The notes beneath the pieces were generated by a model that was given only the letters and a program-made list of their open reading frames with translations, ran no database searches and was not told the origin of the DNA. From Aquifex sp964425585 (GTDB lineage: Bacteria; Aquificota; Aquificia; Aquificales; Aquificaceae), in NCBI GenBank assembly GCA_964425585.1, contig CAYRMG010000017.1, positions 1 through 25,700 on the forward strand: 25,700 nucleotides of DNA, written 5' to 3'. The translations under genes were made by a program, and so were the position numbers. Below, in pieces: positions 1 through 8,679 of this stretch (position 1 is its first letter; every line of letters starts with the position of its first letter).

Positions 1-97
1 TGAATTCAAGTGGAACATTTAATCCGAGAAAGCAGCAAACGTAGTATGTGTTATCTGGTTGGAACTTGCTAAAGGTTAAAATCCTAAAATTTTGCAT
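1..97 (-). CDS. Partial N-terminal reading frame running off the left edge, unidentified
   Basis: An ATG at 97-95 opens a frame that reads to the window edge without a stop. It gives about 32 residues beginning MQNFRILTF and containing YYVCCFLGLNVPLEF. No Shine-Dalgarno sequence precedes the ATG. The frame overlaps the tail of the broken ORF at 84-386 in another frame, so it could equally be a frameshifted continuation of that remnant. I do not recognise the sequence. It may be a real gene start or chance. Confidence 0.2.
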   Translation of the reverse strand, partial: MQNFRILTFSKFQPDNTYYVCCFLGLNVPLEF

Positions 98-386
98 AAG
101 GTGAGCAGGGAACTATCAAGTTCTGGAGCAAGAAGGAAACAAGCCTATCATCCAGGAAAGGAGAAAATCGCCTATAGGCATACACCACTTTATTTACACC
201 CTTGAGCACCACCCTTTTAGGTTTTTCTAAATCCAACTGACTTAGCTTTAACCCTGTTTCAGTGTCAACTCTTGCTTGACTAATAGCACAGACAAAGTCA
301 ATATTCTGAGAGATAAGGAAATTAAGAAGCTTATTAGGAGTAAGTGATGGAAGAAGACAAAGTATACGGGTTTTGTGGGAAAATAT
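84..386 (-). pseudogene. Startless 100-codon open frame, probable gene remnant
   Basis: Between a TAA at 389-387 and a TAG at 86-84 lies an uninterrupted minus-strand frame of 100 codons. Its composition is protein-like, for example IDFVCAISQARVDTETGLKL and VVYAYRRFSPFLDD. It has no ATG and no plausible GTG or TTG start near its beginning, and no ribosome-binding site. Stops flank it closely and a second open frame continues past its end, as expected of a decayed gene. A faint resemblance to DDE transposases is only an impression; no inverted repeats or target duplications were found. Confidence 0.25.
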
Positions 387-599
387 TTATCAGAGCTTTA
401 TATTTTAATTCCTCATTTTATCTTCCGTATCTCTATCAGCTTTTCTTCCTTCATTCTTCCTTTTTTATCTCTTTAGTCCCCCTTTTTCAATCCCTCGTAA
501 AACTTTAGATTTATTTTTTAAATAATTCCAGAGAGACGCATTAGGAATTTTAGGATTTTTAATAGGTAAGCTGAACAACTTATCAGTCTGCAAATTTTC

Positions 600-605
600 T
601 ATAAA
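600..605 (+). promoter_or_regulatory. Candidate -10 element of the valS promoter
   Basis: TATAAA lies 11 bases upstream of the valS ATG. No good -35 element is visible at the usual spacing. There is no Shine-Dalgarno sequence between it and the ATG, so the transcript could have a very short leader or none. The rest of 390-599 is AT-rich with only short minus-strand open frames; I see no gene in it. Confidence 0.35.
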
Positions 606-616
606 ATTCTTTTACT

Positions 617-3600
617 ATGGAAGAACTAAAGGAATACAATCCGAAGGAGATAGAGGAAAAGTGGAGTAAATACTGGATAGAAAAAGCACTTTACCACGTT
701 GAGAAGCCCGATGCCAAGAAAAAATTTTCCGTAGTGATACCTCCGCCCAACGTCACCGGTTCCTTACATATGGGACATGCCTTGAACGCAACGCTCCAGG
801 ACATCATAGTCAGATGGCAAAGAATGAAGGGAAAAAAGTGCGTTTGGGTTCCCGGATTTGACCATGCGGGTATAGCAACCCAATACGTTGTAGAAAAACA
901 GCTCGCAAAAGAGGGAAAAAGTAGGCTTGAACTCGGAAGGGAAGAGTTCCTGAAAAAGGTATGGGAATGGGTTCCAAAATCAAGAAACGCCATAAGAACA
1001 CAACTTACAAAGCTCGGGGTTTCCGTTGACTGGAAAAGGGAGAGATTCACCTTAGATGAAGGATTCTCAAGAGCTGTAAGGAAAGCTTTCAGAACCCTCT
1101 ACGAAGAAGGGTTAATATACAGAGCGGAATATATAGTAAACTGGTGTCCTAAAGACCTCACAGCCTTATCCGACCTTGAGGTTGAGTATGAAGAGGAAAA
1201 GGGAAACCTCTGGTATATAAAGTATCCCGTTGTTGATGAAGAAGGAAAGGAAACGGGAGAGTTTATAACTGTTGCAACAACAAGACCGGAAACCATGCTC
1301 GGAGATACAGCTGTTGCGGTAAACCCCGAAGACAAGAGGTATAAACACCTTATAGGGAAGAAGGCTAAACTTCCCCTCGTGAATTGGGAGAGAAAGGATT
1401 TAAAGGGCAACACGGTCAGCAACATCATACCGATAATAGCGGATGAAAGGGTAAAAATGGATTTCGGAACGGGAGCGGTAAAGATTACACCCGCACACGA
1501 CCCACTTGATTTTGAAATAGGGAAAACCCATAACCTTCCCTTCGTTAAGGTCATTGATGAAAGGGCAAAGATGACCGAAAACGCAGGAGAGTTTAAAAAC
1601 CTTGACAGGTATGAGGCAAGGAAGAGAATCGTTGAAAGGCTTGAAGAAGAGGGATACCTGGAAAAGGTTGAGGAGATTGTTCACGCCGTAGGACATTGCT
1701 ACAGATGTAAAACCGTAATAGAACCCCTCGTATCGGTTCAGTGGTTTGTAAAGGTTTCGGATCCCAAAATAAGGGATACCGCTATAAAAGTCGTGGAAGA
1801 AGGGGTAAAGGAAAGAGAGGAAAAAGAGCTTTACGTTCAGCTTGTGAAGGCAGAAGAGCTCAGCGTGGTGATACCTGTAAAGGAAGGGGGCAGACACACT
1901 GTAGTTGTCGTTCTTGACAAAAATGCAAAATTCCTCGCAGGAAAAAGGGAAGGGGAACTTGCTTACATTTACTACACGGATGATGAATCCCTTAATAGGG
2001 CAAAGGAGTTAACAAAGGAACTAAAGAATTACGAGTTTTTCGTCGCCTACGAGGGCGTGCCTAAGGTTGTCATTTTCGGAAACGAACAGCTAATTGAACC
2101 CGGAACATACCTTTTCGTTTATGACGGTGAAAAACTGGATATGTATTCACTGGAAAACGGAAAGATAAAGTTTATAAGGAATATCGGTAAGGGAGATGCA
2201 GACCTTGAGGTTTCCCAGAGATCCATGAGCGTAAAGGTTGAGAGAATAAAGAGATTAGAAGAAAGGGAAAAGAGGATAAGGTTTATACCCGAACACTGGA
2301 AGAAGTTTTACCTGGAGTGGATGTATAACCTGAAGGACTGGTGTATCTCAAGACAGATATGGTGGGGACACAGAATACCCGTATGGTATTGTAAGGACTG
2401 CGGAAACGTAAACGTATTCACCGACGATGACTTTGACAGGGCTTACGATAAGATAATATTCAACCTAATAGCGGACGGAAAGATAGAACAAGAATTTACA
2501 CCCGAAGAGGTTGAAAACGTTTTAAAATCACCCCATTTTGTCCATCCCGAGATGACCGTTCTTGATTTTTACAAGAACTTCGTTTTTCACAGATACTACA
2601 ACACCGATATAACTGCGGATTCGCTAAGACTTTTCTTTACTCAAGACGCAAATCCCATGGCCATGCTCACTCCGGGGATTTCAACGAGAAACCTATACAG
2701 GTATGACGCCCAAAAGAAGAAATGGAAGATGGTGCTGAGGTGTAAAAAATGCCGTTCCGAGAACCTTGAACAGGAAAAGGATGTTCTGGATACGTGGTTT
2801 TCTTCCGCACTTTGGCCTTTCGGTGTTTTCGGATGGCCTGAAAAAACGGAAGACCTTGAAAACCTCTACCCCACCGACCTGCTCGTTACGGGATTTGACA
2901 TCATATTTTTCTGGGTTGCGAGAATGATTATGATGGGCACCCACCTTGCGGGAGATATCCCCTTTTACGATGTCTACGTTCACGCACTCGTGAGGGATAA
3001 ATACGGAAGGAAAATGTCAAAAACAATAGGAAACGTAATAGACCCCCTTGACATTATAGAGAGGTATGGAGCGGATGCACTCAGGTTCACGCTGGCCATT
3101 CTGACGGTTCAAGGAAGGGATATAAAGCTCGCGGAAGAAAAGTTTGAGGGATACAAGCACTTTGCAAATAAAATATGGAACGCATCAAGATACGTTCTCA
3201 TGAACACACCCCAGGACATAATAGCGAGAATTCCTTACATGGCACCCCTAAAGCCCGAAGACAAGTGGATAATAACGAAGCTCAACGAAACCGCACAAGA
3301 GGTAAACGAAGCCCTCGCCGAATACAATTACTCCCGTGCAGCTCACGCAATTTACGAGTTTCTGTGGAGTGATTACTGCGACTGGTATATAGAGTTTACA
3401 AAGGAAAGAGTCTATAAAAAGGCACCAGAAGATAACGAAGAAGAAAAAGCAAGGATAGAAAACGAAAGAACCACAGCCATTTACACGCTTTTATACGTTC
3501 TAGAGAAAGCCCTTAGAATTCTACACCCGTTCATGCCCTACATCACGGAGGAAATATGGCATAAACTTCCGAATGCGGAAGGGGAAAGCATATCCCTCAA

Positions 3601-4111
3601 AGAATTCCCCGAGAAGAACGAGGAGGAAATATACGAGGAGGAAAAGGAAAAGATAGAGAGACTAAAAGAGATAATAACCGCGATAAGGTCTTTGCGCTCC
3701 GCACTCCAGATAAAGCCCTCCGCAAAGGTAAAAGCATCTTTCAAAACGGAAAGCGAGTTCTCAAAGAAAGTAATAGAAGAGTTCAAGAACCACATACTAA
3801 ACCTTGCAAGACTGGAAAGCTTTGAAGAAGTAAAGGAAAGACCCGAAAATACCGTTGCTACATTCTCAAGGGATACCGAGATATACCTATACATAGAGGG
3901 ACATGTAAACCTTCAAGAACTTATATCCTCTTACGAGAAGAAGAAAGAAAAACTCCTCAAGGAGCTGGAAAGGGTAAATAAAAAACTCTCAAACGAGAAC
4001 TTCCTCAAGAAAGCACCCGTTGAGGTAGTTGAAAAGGAAAAGCGGATAAAAGAAGAGCTTGAAAACGACCTAAAAAAACTTGAAGATATACTTAAAGTTC
4101 TCAAAGGCTGA
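617..4111 (+). CDS. valS: Valine--tRNA ligase (ValRS)
   Basis: Class I aminoacyl-tRNA synthetase that charges tRNA-Val in the cytoplasm. The HIGH motif is HMGH at residues 51-54, and KMSKT at 799-803 is the second nucleotide-binding signature. GFDHAGIATQ (near residue 81) and the editing domain (TTRPETMLGDTAVAV) follow the ValRS pattern. The anticodon-binding domain and a C-terminal coiled coil (about 1090-1164) close the protein. At 1164 residues it exceeds the usual 880-950. Two insertions account for the excess: about 397-554, between the KVVEEG and RFIPEHW segments, and about 602-705, between two CxxC pairs (Cys592/595 and Cys709/712). The reading frame is intact through both. The ATG at 617 gives the canonical N-terminus although no Shine-Dalgarno sequence precedes it. 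mutL follows 33 bases later. Confidence 0.97.
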   Translation: MEELKEYNPKEIEEKWSKYWIEKALYHVEKPDAKKKFSVVIPPPNVTGSLHMGHALNATLQDIIVRWQRMKGKKCVWVPGFDHAGIATQYVVEKQLAKEGKSRLELGREEFLKKVWEWVPKSRNAIRTQLTKLGVSVDWKRERFTLDEGFSRAVRKAFRTLYEEGLIYRAEYIVNWCPKDLTALSDLEVEYEEEKGNLWYIKYPVVDEEGKETGEFITVATTRPETMLGDTAVAVNPEDKRYKHLIGKKAKLPLVNWERKDLKGNTVSNIIPIIADERVKMDFGTGAVKITPAHDPLDFEIGKTHNLPFVKVIDERAKMTENAGEFKNLDRYEARKRIVERLEEEGYLEKVEEIVHAVGHCYRCKTVIEPLVSVQWFVKVSDPKIRDTAIKVVEEGVKEREEKELYVQLVKAEELSVVIPVKEGGRHTVVVVLDKNAKFLAGKREGELAYIYYTDDESLNRAKELTKELKNYEFFVAYEGVPKVVIFGNEQLIEPGTYLFVYDGEKLDMYSLENGKIKFIRNIGKGDADLEVSQRSMSVKVERIKRLEEREKRIRFIPEHWKKFYLEWMYNLKDWCISRQIWWGHRIPVWYCKDCGNVNVFTDDDFDRAYDKIIFNLIADGKIEQEFTPEEVENVLKSPHFVHPEMTVLDFYKNFVFHRYYNTDITADSLRLFFTQDANPMAMLTPGISTRNLYRYDAQKKKWKMVLRCKKCRSENLEQEKDVLDTWFSSALWPFGVFGWPEKTEDLENLYPTDLLVTGFDIIFFWVARMIMMGTHLAGDIPFYDVYVHALVRDKYGRKMSKTIGNVIDPLDIIERYGADALRFTLAILTVQGRDIKLAEEKFEGYKHFANKIWNASRYVLMNTPQDIIARIPYMAPLKPEDKWIITKLNETAQEVNEALAEYNYSRAAHAIYEFLWSDYCDWYIEFTKERVYKKAPEDNEEEKARIENERTTAIYTLLYVLEKALRILHPFMPYITEEIWHKLPNAEGESISLKEFPEKNEEEIYEEEKEKIERLKEIITAIRSLRSALQIKPSAKVKASFKTESEFSKKVIEEFKNHILNLARLESFEEVKERPENTVATFSRDTEIYLYIEGHVNLQELISSYEKKKEKLLKELERVNKKLSNENFLKKAPVEVVEKEKRIKEELENDLKKLEDILKVLKG

Positions 4112-4144
4112 AGTTTTTCCCTTTCCGTCCTATTTTAATACCTT

Positions 4145-5428
4145 ATGTTTGTTAAAATTCTGCCTCCCGAGGTAAGGAGGAAAATTGCAGCGGGAGAGGT
4201 TATAGACGCTCCCGTTGATGTTGTAAAAGAACTTATGGAAAACTCCCTTGATGCAAAATCAACACGTATTGAAATTGAAATCGTTAAGGGAGGAAAAAGG
4301 CTTATCAGAGTAAAGGATAACGGGATAGGCATTCACCCGGAAGATATAGAGAAAGTTGTTCTTTCGGGAGCAACGAGTAAGATAGAAAAGGAGACAGACC
4401 TTTTGAATGTAGAGACATACGGATTTAGGGGAGAAGCGCTATACTCTATATCAAGCGTAAGCAAGTTCAGGTTAAGGTCAAGATTTTATCAAGAAAAGGA
4501 AGGAAGGGAAATAGAGGTTGAAGGGGGAACCCTGAAGAGTGTAAGAAGGGTGGGGATGGACATCGGCACGGAGGTTGAAGTTTACGACCTATTTTTTAAC
4601 CTACCCGCAAGGAAGAAGTTTTTAAGAAAGGAAGACACGGAAAGAAGAAGGATAACGGAACTGGTAAAAGAGTATGCTATAGCAAATCCCGAAGTTGATT
4701 TTCTACTATTTTCCGAAGGAAAGGAAACACTTAACCTGAAGAAAAAAGACCCAAAAGGAAGAATTGAGGAGATTTTTAACTCCTCCTTTGAAGAAGAAAC
4801 AGCGGAAAAGGAAGGAATAAAGGTAAAAGCATTCATATCAAGAAATCAAAAAAGGGGAAAGTATTACCTTTTTGTAAACTCAAGACCCGTTTACAACAAG
4901 AATTTAAAGGAATACCTGAAGAAAACCTTCGGTTATAAAACCATAGTTGTTTTATTTATTGATATCCCTCCTTTTCTCGTTGACTTTAACGTTCACCCCA
5001 AGAAAAAGGAAGTTAAGTTTTTAAAAGAGAGAAAGATTTACGAGCTCATAAGAGAGCTATCCTCCCGAAAACACCCGATTTTGGACATACCTTCCCTTCA
5101 TCAAAAGGGAGAAATTTATAAACCGCTCTATGAGATTGTGGGTCAATTAAACGAGACCTTTATTCTGGTAAGCGACGGAAACTATTTATACTTCATAGAC
5201 CAGCACCTCCTTGATGAAAGGATAAACTATGAAAAGAATGGCAATGAGGAAATAGCATGCAGAGTTTCCGTAAAAGCGGGGGAAAATTTAACGAGCGAAA
5301 AAATAAAGAAACTCATAAAAGAATGGCAAAATCTTGAAAATCCCCACGTATGTCCCCACGGAAGGCCGATATACTATAAGCTCCCTTTAAAAGAAATATA
5401 CGAGAAGCTCGGAAGGAATTTTAAATAA
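4145..5428 (+). CDS. mutL: DNA mismatch repair protein MutL, short endonuclease form
   Basis: GHKL-family ATPase that couples mismatch recognition by MutS to strand nicking. The N-terminal ATPase shows Glu29 and Asn33 in ELMENSLDA, DNGIGI from residue 58 and GFRGEAL at 93-99. The C-terminal domain carries endonuclease motifs of the kind found in species without MutH: DQHLLDE starting at Asp352 with Glu358 and Glu363, ACR at 371-373 and CPHGRP at 403-408. The usual Ala of DQHA is Leu here. At 427 residues it is much shorter than E. coli MutL (about 615), mainly through a reduced linker. No Shine-Dalgarno sequence is visible before the ATG. The permease gene begins six bases after the stop, suggesting co-transcription. 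Confidence 0.95.
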   Translation: MFVKILPPEVRRKIAAGEVIDAPVDVVKELMENSLDAKSTRIEIEIVKGGKRLIRVKDNGIGIHPEDIEKVVLSGATSKIEKETDLLNVETYGFRGEALYSISSVSKFRLRSRFYQEKEGREIEVEGGTLKSVRRVGMDIGTEVEVYDLFFNLPARKKFLRKEDTERRRITELVKEYAIANPEVDFLLFSEGKETLNLKKKDPKGRIEEIFNSSFEEETAEKEGIKVKAFISRNQKRGKYYLFVNSRPVYNKNLKEYLKKTFGYKTIVVLFIDIPPFLVDFNVHPKKKEVKFLKERKIYELIRELSSRKHPILDIPSLHQKGEIYKPLYEIVGQLNETFILVSDGNYLYFIDQHLLDERINYEKNGNEEIACRVSVKAGENLTSEKIKKLIKEWQNLENPHVCPHGRPIYYKLPLKEIYEKLGRNFK

Positions 5429-5434
5429 AATTAA

Positions 5435-6436
5435 ATGCGTATGTTCGGCATCAAATTCTCCCTTTCACTTATAGGGCTAATTGTATTTCTGATTACCTTT
5501 GCGGATTTCTTTGCCCCTTATCCTTACGATTTACAGAACAGAACCGCACCTTTCCACCCCCCTACAAAGATTCATATATTTAAGGACGGAAAGCTTACTT
5601 TTCCGTATGTAAACAAGTATGAGCTAGTAGACCCTCTCTTTAAGGTTTACAGGGAAAATAAGAAAGTTTCGTGCAGGCTTAAGTTCTTCACGAAAACCGA
5701 ATACGGGTTTAAGTTCTTGAGTGTTGAAAAACCCTGTAATATTTACCTCCTCGGAACGGATAAGCTGGGAAGGGATGTTTTCTCACGCCTTCTTTACGGG
5801 GGAAGATACTCCCTCGGTATAGCGCTTATAGGAACCATAACCACCTTCTTTATCGGTGCCCTCGTGGGAGGCGTGTCGGGATACTTCGGCGGATTGACCG
5901 ATACGTTGATAATGAGAACAGCGGAAATTCTTATGTCCATACCCACCTTTTACCTCCTTCTTTCCCTCAGAGCTGTATTTCCTTTAGAACTATCAAGCGG
6001 AGAGGTTTTTCTGATAATAGTTTTTATTCTTTCATTCCTCGGCTGGGCAGGTCTTGCCCGTGTTGTAAGGGGAATGGTTCTCTCCATAAGGGAAAAAGAG
6101 TTTGTTCTTGCGGCAAAAACATACGGAGCTTCAACTTTACGAATACTTTTTAAGCATATACTCCCCAATACATACTTTTACCTTATCGTTTCCGCAACAA
6201 TGTCCATACCCGCGTTTATCCTGGGGGAAGCTTCGCTCTCACTTCTCGGGCTGGGCATACAGGAGCCCGTTCCGAGCTGGGGAAATATGCTCTCGGATGT
6301 AAGAAATATAAACACCCTTTCCTCATACCCCTGGCTTGCATCTCCCGGAATGGCTATATTTTTAACGATAATTGGTTTTAACATACTCGGGGATAGCCTC
6401 TTGAAAAAGCACAGACATGAAAGTCAAGGTAAATAA
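5435..6436 (+). CDS. dppC: ABC transporter permease, oligopeptide/dipeptide type (DppC/OppC family)
   Basis: Inner-membrane permease subunit of a peptide/nickel-class ABC importer. A first transmembrane helix (about 6-28) is followed by an extracytoplasmic segment of roughly 85 residues. Then come the family hallmark GTDKLGRDVFSRLLYGG and a five-helix BPD_transp_1 domain. The EAA loop that contacts the ATPase begins near residue 222 (EFVLAAKTYGAS) and ends in ILPN. A second ATG six bases downstream is an alternative start. No binding protein, second permease or ATPase gene is in the window, so the partners lie elsewhere and the substrate cannot be assigned. The stop overlaps the start of the DUF58 gene by 20 bases. 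Confidence 0.85.
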   Translation: MRMFGIKFSLSLIGLIVFLITFADFFAPYPYDLQNRTAPFHPPTKIHIFKDGKLTFPYVNKYELVDPLFKVYRENKKVSCRLKFFTKTEYGFKFLSVEKPCNIYLLGTDKLGRDVFSRLLYGGRYSLGIALIGTITTFFIGALVGGVSGYFGGLTDTLIMRTAEILMSIPTFYLLLSLRAVFPLELSSGEVFLIIVFILSFLGWAGLARVVRGMVLSIREKEFVLAAKTYGASTLRILFKHILPNTYFYLIVSATMSIPAFILGEASLSLLGLGIQEPVPSWGNMLSDVRNINTLSSYPWLASPGMAIFLTIIGFNILGDSLLKKHRHESQGK

Positions 6437-7268
6437 AGCGGGAAAACTCTTCATAGGAATAACCATCATTATGGGCATTGCGGCGGTAAATACGGGAAAC
6501 AATCTCCTTTATCTCATAGTTTCCTACATGCTTTCGGGGATGCTCGTAGCAGGCATAATCTCCATTTACAACCTGAAGCGTTTAAAGATAACCGTTAGGC
6601 TTCCCGAAGAGGTATACGCGGAAATGCCCGTTATCGGAAAAGTAGGAATTAAAAGGGAAGCCCCCTTTCCCTCATTCTTAATACGAATAAATAACGGCTT
6701 TTCGGAAACAGTCTTTACTATTGTTGATAGGAATTTTATTTTCAAGGAAGCAGAGTTTATCTTTCCTAAAAGGGGATATTACAAAAGGTTAAAACTTGAA
6801 ATAAGTTCGGACTTTCCCTTAGGAATGTTTACAAGAAGATACGAAACCGAAATTGATATAAACCTCGTGGTGTTCCCCAAACCCGTAAAAGTAAGCGAGA
6901 GCGAGGTAATTTTTAATAGCTCAACCGCAAAGGAAAACCTACAGGGAAGAGGAAAAGGAAGCGAGGATATAAAGGAAGTAAAAGATTACATGAACGAGCC
7001 CGTAAAGTTAATACACTGGAAGGTTTCTGCAAAATACAACGAGCTTAAAGTCAAAGTAACGGAAGGTGAAGAACAAAATTCAGTTATCTTAAGCATTGAT
7101 TCGGTAAAAGGGAGTAAAGAAGAAAAATTATCAAAGCTCACATATCTCGTTGACAAATACATAAGTAAAGGGTTCGCTGTGGGACTTGAGATCGGAAAGA
7201 AGAAGATAGAACCATCTACCGGAAAAAAACATAAGCTCAGACTTTTGAAAGAGCTTGCCCTTTACTAA
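6417..7268 (+). CDS. DUF58 family membrane-anchored protein
   Basis: Two hydrophobic segments at the N-terminus (about residues 8-28 and 30-48) anchor a beta-rich region followed by a DUF58 core. The recognisable signature is VKDYMNEPVKLIHWKVSAKY, matching the family pattern of Asp-Tyr, then Ile-His-Trp and Ser-Ala. DUF58 proteins usually sit beside MoxR-type AAA ATPases and von Willebrand domain proteins; neither is present here. The precise function is unknown. The start overlaps the permease gene by 20 bases, so translation is probably coupled. The 3' end overlaps the oppositely transcribed obg gene by 32 bases. Confidence 0.8.
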   Translation: MKVKVNKAGKLFIGITIIMGIAAVNTGNNLLYLIVSYMLSGMLVAGIISIYNLKRLKITVRLPEEVYAEMPVIGKVGIKREAPFPSFLIRINNGFSETVFTIVDRNFIFKEAEFIFPKRGYYKRLKLEISSDFPLGMFTRRYETEIDINLVVFPKPVKVSESEVIFNSSTAKENLQGRGKGSEDIKEVKDYMNEPVKLIHWKVSAKYNELKVKVTEGEEQNSVILSIDSVKGSKEEKLSKLTYLVDKYISKGFAVGLEIGKKKIEPSTGKKHKLRLLKELALY

Positions 7269-8268
7269 TTTCCTGATATTTTCTCCACAGGGCTTCCTTT
7301 AACTCGTTTAAACCTTCCCCTGTAAGAGCGGAAACAGCGTAAAACTCGTATCCCATATTCTCAAAAGATTTTTTTAGTTCCGAAAGAATATTTTTATCGC
7401 TAAGAGCATCAACCTTATTTGCTACAACTATCTGGGGCTTCTTGGAAAGCTCCGGGCTGTATAGGTATAACTCCCTGTTTATAATTTCAAAGGCTTCCAA
7501 AGGTTCCCTTTCTCTAAAGTCGGATACATCTATGACGTGAACTAAAAACTTTGTCCGCTCTACATGCCTCAGAAACTCATGGCCGAGTCCTGCATTTTTA
7601 TGGGCATCTTCTATGAGTCCCGGTATATCCGCTATTACGAGTCTCCTCTCCCAATCCAACTCCATAACGCCTAAATTGGGCGTAAGGGTTGTAAATGGGT
7701 AGTTGGCTATTTTCGGGTTTGCCCTTGTGAGCTTAGAAAGAAGTGTTGACTTTCCGACATTCGGAAATCCTACAAGCCCTACATCCGCTATAAGCTTTAG
7801 CTCAAGAATAATCCACCTTTCCTCTCCCGGTTCTCCTTTTTCCGCATAGGTAGGTGTCTGGTTTGTAGGTGTTGCAAACCTTGCGTTTCCCCTACCTCCC
7901 TTTCCTCCTTTGGCAACCACACATCTTTGGCCTTCCTTTACGAGGTCGCATATAACCTTTCCCGTTTTTGCATCCTTTACCACGGTTCCCACGGGAACGT
8001 AAATTATCAGGTCTTCACCGTTCTTTCCGTGCATCTTTTTTCCTTTTCCCGGTTGTCCGTTTTCCGCCACAAAGTGTTTTTTATATTTAAAGTCAAGAAG
8101 CGTATGTTTTGATGAGGTAGCTACGAGAATAACATCTCCACCTTTTCCCCCGTCTCCTCCTGCAGGTCCTCCCTTAGGCCTATACTTTTCCCTTAAAAAC
8201 GCTACAGCTCCGTCTCCTCCCTTTCCCGCTCTTACGTAAATCTTTACCCTATCCACAAACTTCTCCAT
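7237..8268 (-). CDS. obg: GTPase Obg (ObgE/CgtA)
   Basis: Essential GTPase associated with the large ribosomal subunit and stringent control. The N-terminal Gly-rich Obg fold covers about residues 1-158. The G domain has the P-loop GFPNVGKS at 167-174, the switch region PFTT near 191, DIPGLIEDA from residue 214 and the base-specificity motif NKVD at 284-287. The 343-residue length means the optional C-terminal OCT domain is absent. The ATG at 8268-8266 gives the canonical MEKFVDRVKIYVRAG start. Codons 4-7 contain a one-mismatch DnaA box (CTATCCACA on the plus strand at 8249-8257). Upstream is the DnaA-box region; the 3' end overlaps the DUF58 gene. Confidence 0.97.
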   Translation of the reverse strand: MEKFVDRVKIYVRAGKGGDGAVAFLREKYRPKGGPAGGDGGKGGDVILVATSSKHTLLDFKYKKHFVAENGQPGKGKKMHGKNGEDLIIYVPVGTVVKDAKTGKVICDLVKEGQRCVVAKGGKGGRGNARFATPTNQTPTYAEKGEPGEERWIILELKLIADVGLVGFPNVGKSTLLSKLTRANPKIANYPFTTLTPNLGVMELDWERRLVIADIPGLIEDAHKNAGLGHEFLRHVERTKFLVHVIDVSDFREREPLEAFEIINRELYLYSPELSKKPQIVVANKVDALSDKNILSELKKSFENMGYEFYAVSALTGEGLNELKEALWRKYQEISKGQALSKV

Positions 8269-8337
8269 ACCGAGAGATTAAATATATACCTTTTAGTCCC
8301 TGAGAGCTTCTTGAAAATCAATACAATAAAAAAACTT

Positions 8338-8401
8338 TTATCCACATTTTTTCCACAATTTATCCACAATTCATCCACATTATCCACATAGTTTATCCAC
8401 A
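8338..8401 (+). repeat. Left DnaA-box array, six tandem boxes in one orientation
   Basis: Six boxes start at 8338, 8349, 8360, 8371, 8380 and 8393, all on the plus strand. Four are perfect TTATCCACA; 8349 is TTTTCCACA and 8371 is TCATCCACA. Start-to-start spacings are 11, 11, 11, 9 and 13 bases, close to one helical turn. This should favour DnaA protomers side by side on one face of the helix, as in cooperative filament assembly. Confidence 0.85.
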
Positions 8402-8457
8402 TGAAGAATTTACTCCTCGGTTTTCAAAGGTTTTACGAACCACAAGTAAAATTCCGT

Positions 8458-8679
8458 AAGTTATTTATAGAGCGTAATTTTTTGCACAACATGTGGATAA
8501 ATGATATGGTAATGTGGAAAACTCAAAAGTTATTCATAGAACTGGACAAATTTGTGACAAGAATTTTAAGGTTTATAAGTAACTTATAAACAGAATGTGG
8601 ATAAATGTGGATAAATTCATAAGTGAATCATAGAACTGGACAATCTAATGATTAAAAAGTGATGGATTATGAATAACTT
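8458..8679. repeat. AAGTTATTCATA repeat family between DnaA boxes
   Basis: AAGTTATTCATAGA occurs at 8527-8540. A one-mismatch copy, AAGTTATTTATAGA, is at 8458-8471, and an inverted exact core (AAGTTATTCATA on the minus strand) at 8668-8679. The internal TTATTCATA differs from the DnaA box at two positions, so these may be weak boxes. A 16-base direct repeat, TCATAGAACTGGACAA, occurs at 8534-8549 and 8628-8643; its first copy overlaps the 8527 element. Confidence 0.5.

Noticed and set aside
397..616. Short minus-strand ORF with an ATG near 455, upstream of valS
   Set aside because: Fewer than 20 codons, with stops on both sides and no recognisable product.
691..1050. Open minus-strand frame inside valS
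   Set aside because: It lies antisense to conserved ValRS motifs and has no ribosome-binding site.
1805..2278. Intein in ValRS at the first insertion
   Set aside because: No Cys/Ser at the start junction and no His-Asn at the end junction; about 158 residues with no splicing motifs seen.
8249..8257. DnaA-box-like CTATCCACA inside obg
   Set aside because: One mismatch and within conserved codons of obg, so coding constraint explains it; it could still bind DnaA weakly.
8401..8589. 62-codon plus-strand ORF starting at the last box of the left DnaA array
   Set aside because: It lies wholly within the box and repeat region, has no ribosome-binding site, and its composition follows the AT-rich repeats rather than a protein.
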